5,208 nt of DNA, taken from NCBI GenBank assembly GCA_017987055.1, contig JAGNUJ010000117.1, positions 1 through 5,208 on the forward strand, written 5' to 3'. The position numbers and the translations under genes were made by a program. The DNA comes from Giesbergeria sp. Lineage in GTDB: Bacteria > Pseudomonadota > Gammaproteobacteria > Burkholderiales > Burkholderiaceae_C. A model generated the notes under the pieces. It had not been told where the DNA came from, did not search any database, and saw nothing but the letters and a program-made list of their open reading frames with translations. Positions 5,174 through 5,208 of this stretch are shown piece by piece. Each line of letters opens with the position of its first letter. Positions within the stretch are counted from its first letter, which is position 1.

Positions 5174-5208
5174 AACGCTTTGGCAATTGGCACAAAAACA
5201 TCACTTTG

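Noticed and set aside
1..5208. Search for a new defence, mobile or biosynthetic system
   Set aside because: All five genes belong to recognised families with ordinary spacing. No integrase, transposase, spaced direct repeats, tRNA or att-like sites were seen.

Overview
The window looks like chromosomal DNA from a betaproteobacterium of the family Comamonadaceae (order Burkholderiales). The evidence is the moderately high G+C content, the adjacent rpe and gph genes, an OmpW-type porin with the usual betaproteobacterial motifs, and two copies of an intergenic repeat that I recognise from memory as common in Comamonadaceae genomes. The species cannot be told from the sequence.

Layout from left to right. 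Positions 1-350 hold the 3' part of rpe (ribulose-phosphate 3-epimerase). A compact intrinsic terminator follows at 377-400. gph (phosphoglycolate phosphatase) runs from 412 to 1110 on the same strand. A repeat of about 60 bp fills the gap to a convergent gene for a membrane-anchored Ser/Thr protein kinase (1170-3179, minus strand). The repeat supplies the last two codons and the stop of that kinase gene. A 244-bp divergent intergenic region (3180-3423) separates the kinase from rlmJ (3424-4335, plus strand), which encodes a 23S rRNA adenine-N6 methyltransferase. After rlmJ come a second, oppositely oriented copy of the repeat (4337-4397) and a perfect 42-bp palindrome (4414-4455). The palindrome serves as a bidirectional terminator for rlmJ and the convergent outer-membrane protein gene ompW (4471-5088, minus strand). 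The last 120 bases are the ompW control region, with a ribosome binding site, a candidate -10/-35 pair, and an FNR-like dyad placed as in a class II activated promoter.

The genes do not form one pathway. rpe and gph belong to central carbon metabolism: the pentose phosphate cycle and 2-phosphoglycolate salvage. The kinase is a signalling protein with no neighbouring partner in view. rlmJ is a ribosome-modification housekeeping gene. ompW encodes an envelope channel whose promoter architecture suggests oxygen-responsive control. I see no CRISPR array, insertion sequence, tRNA, rRNA or defence cassette, and no convincing wholly new system. The points most worth a second look are the FNR-like ompW promoter, the kinase's periplasmic four-cysteine tail, and the placement of the paired intergenic repeats.
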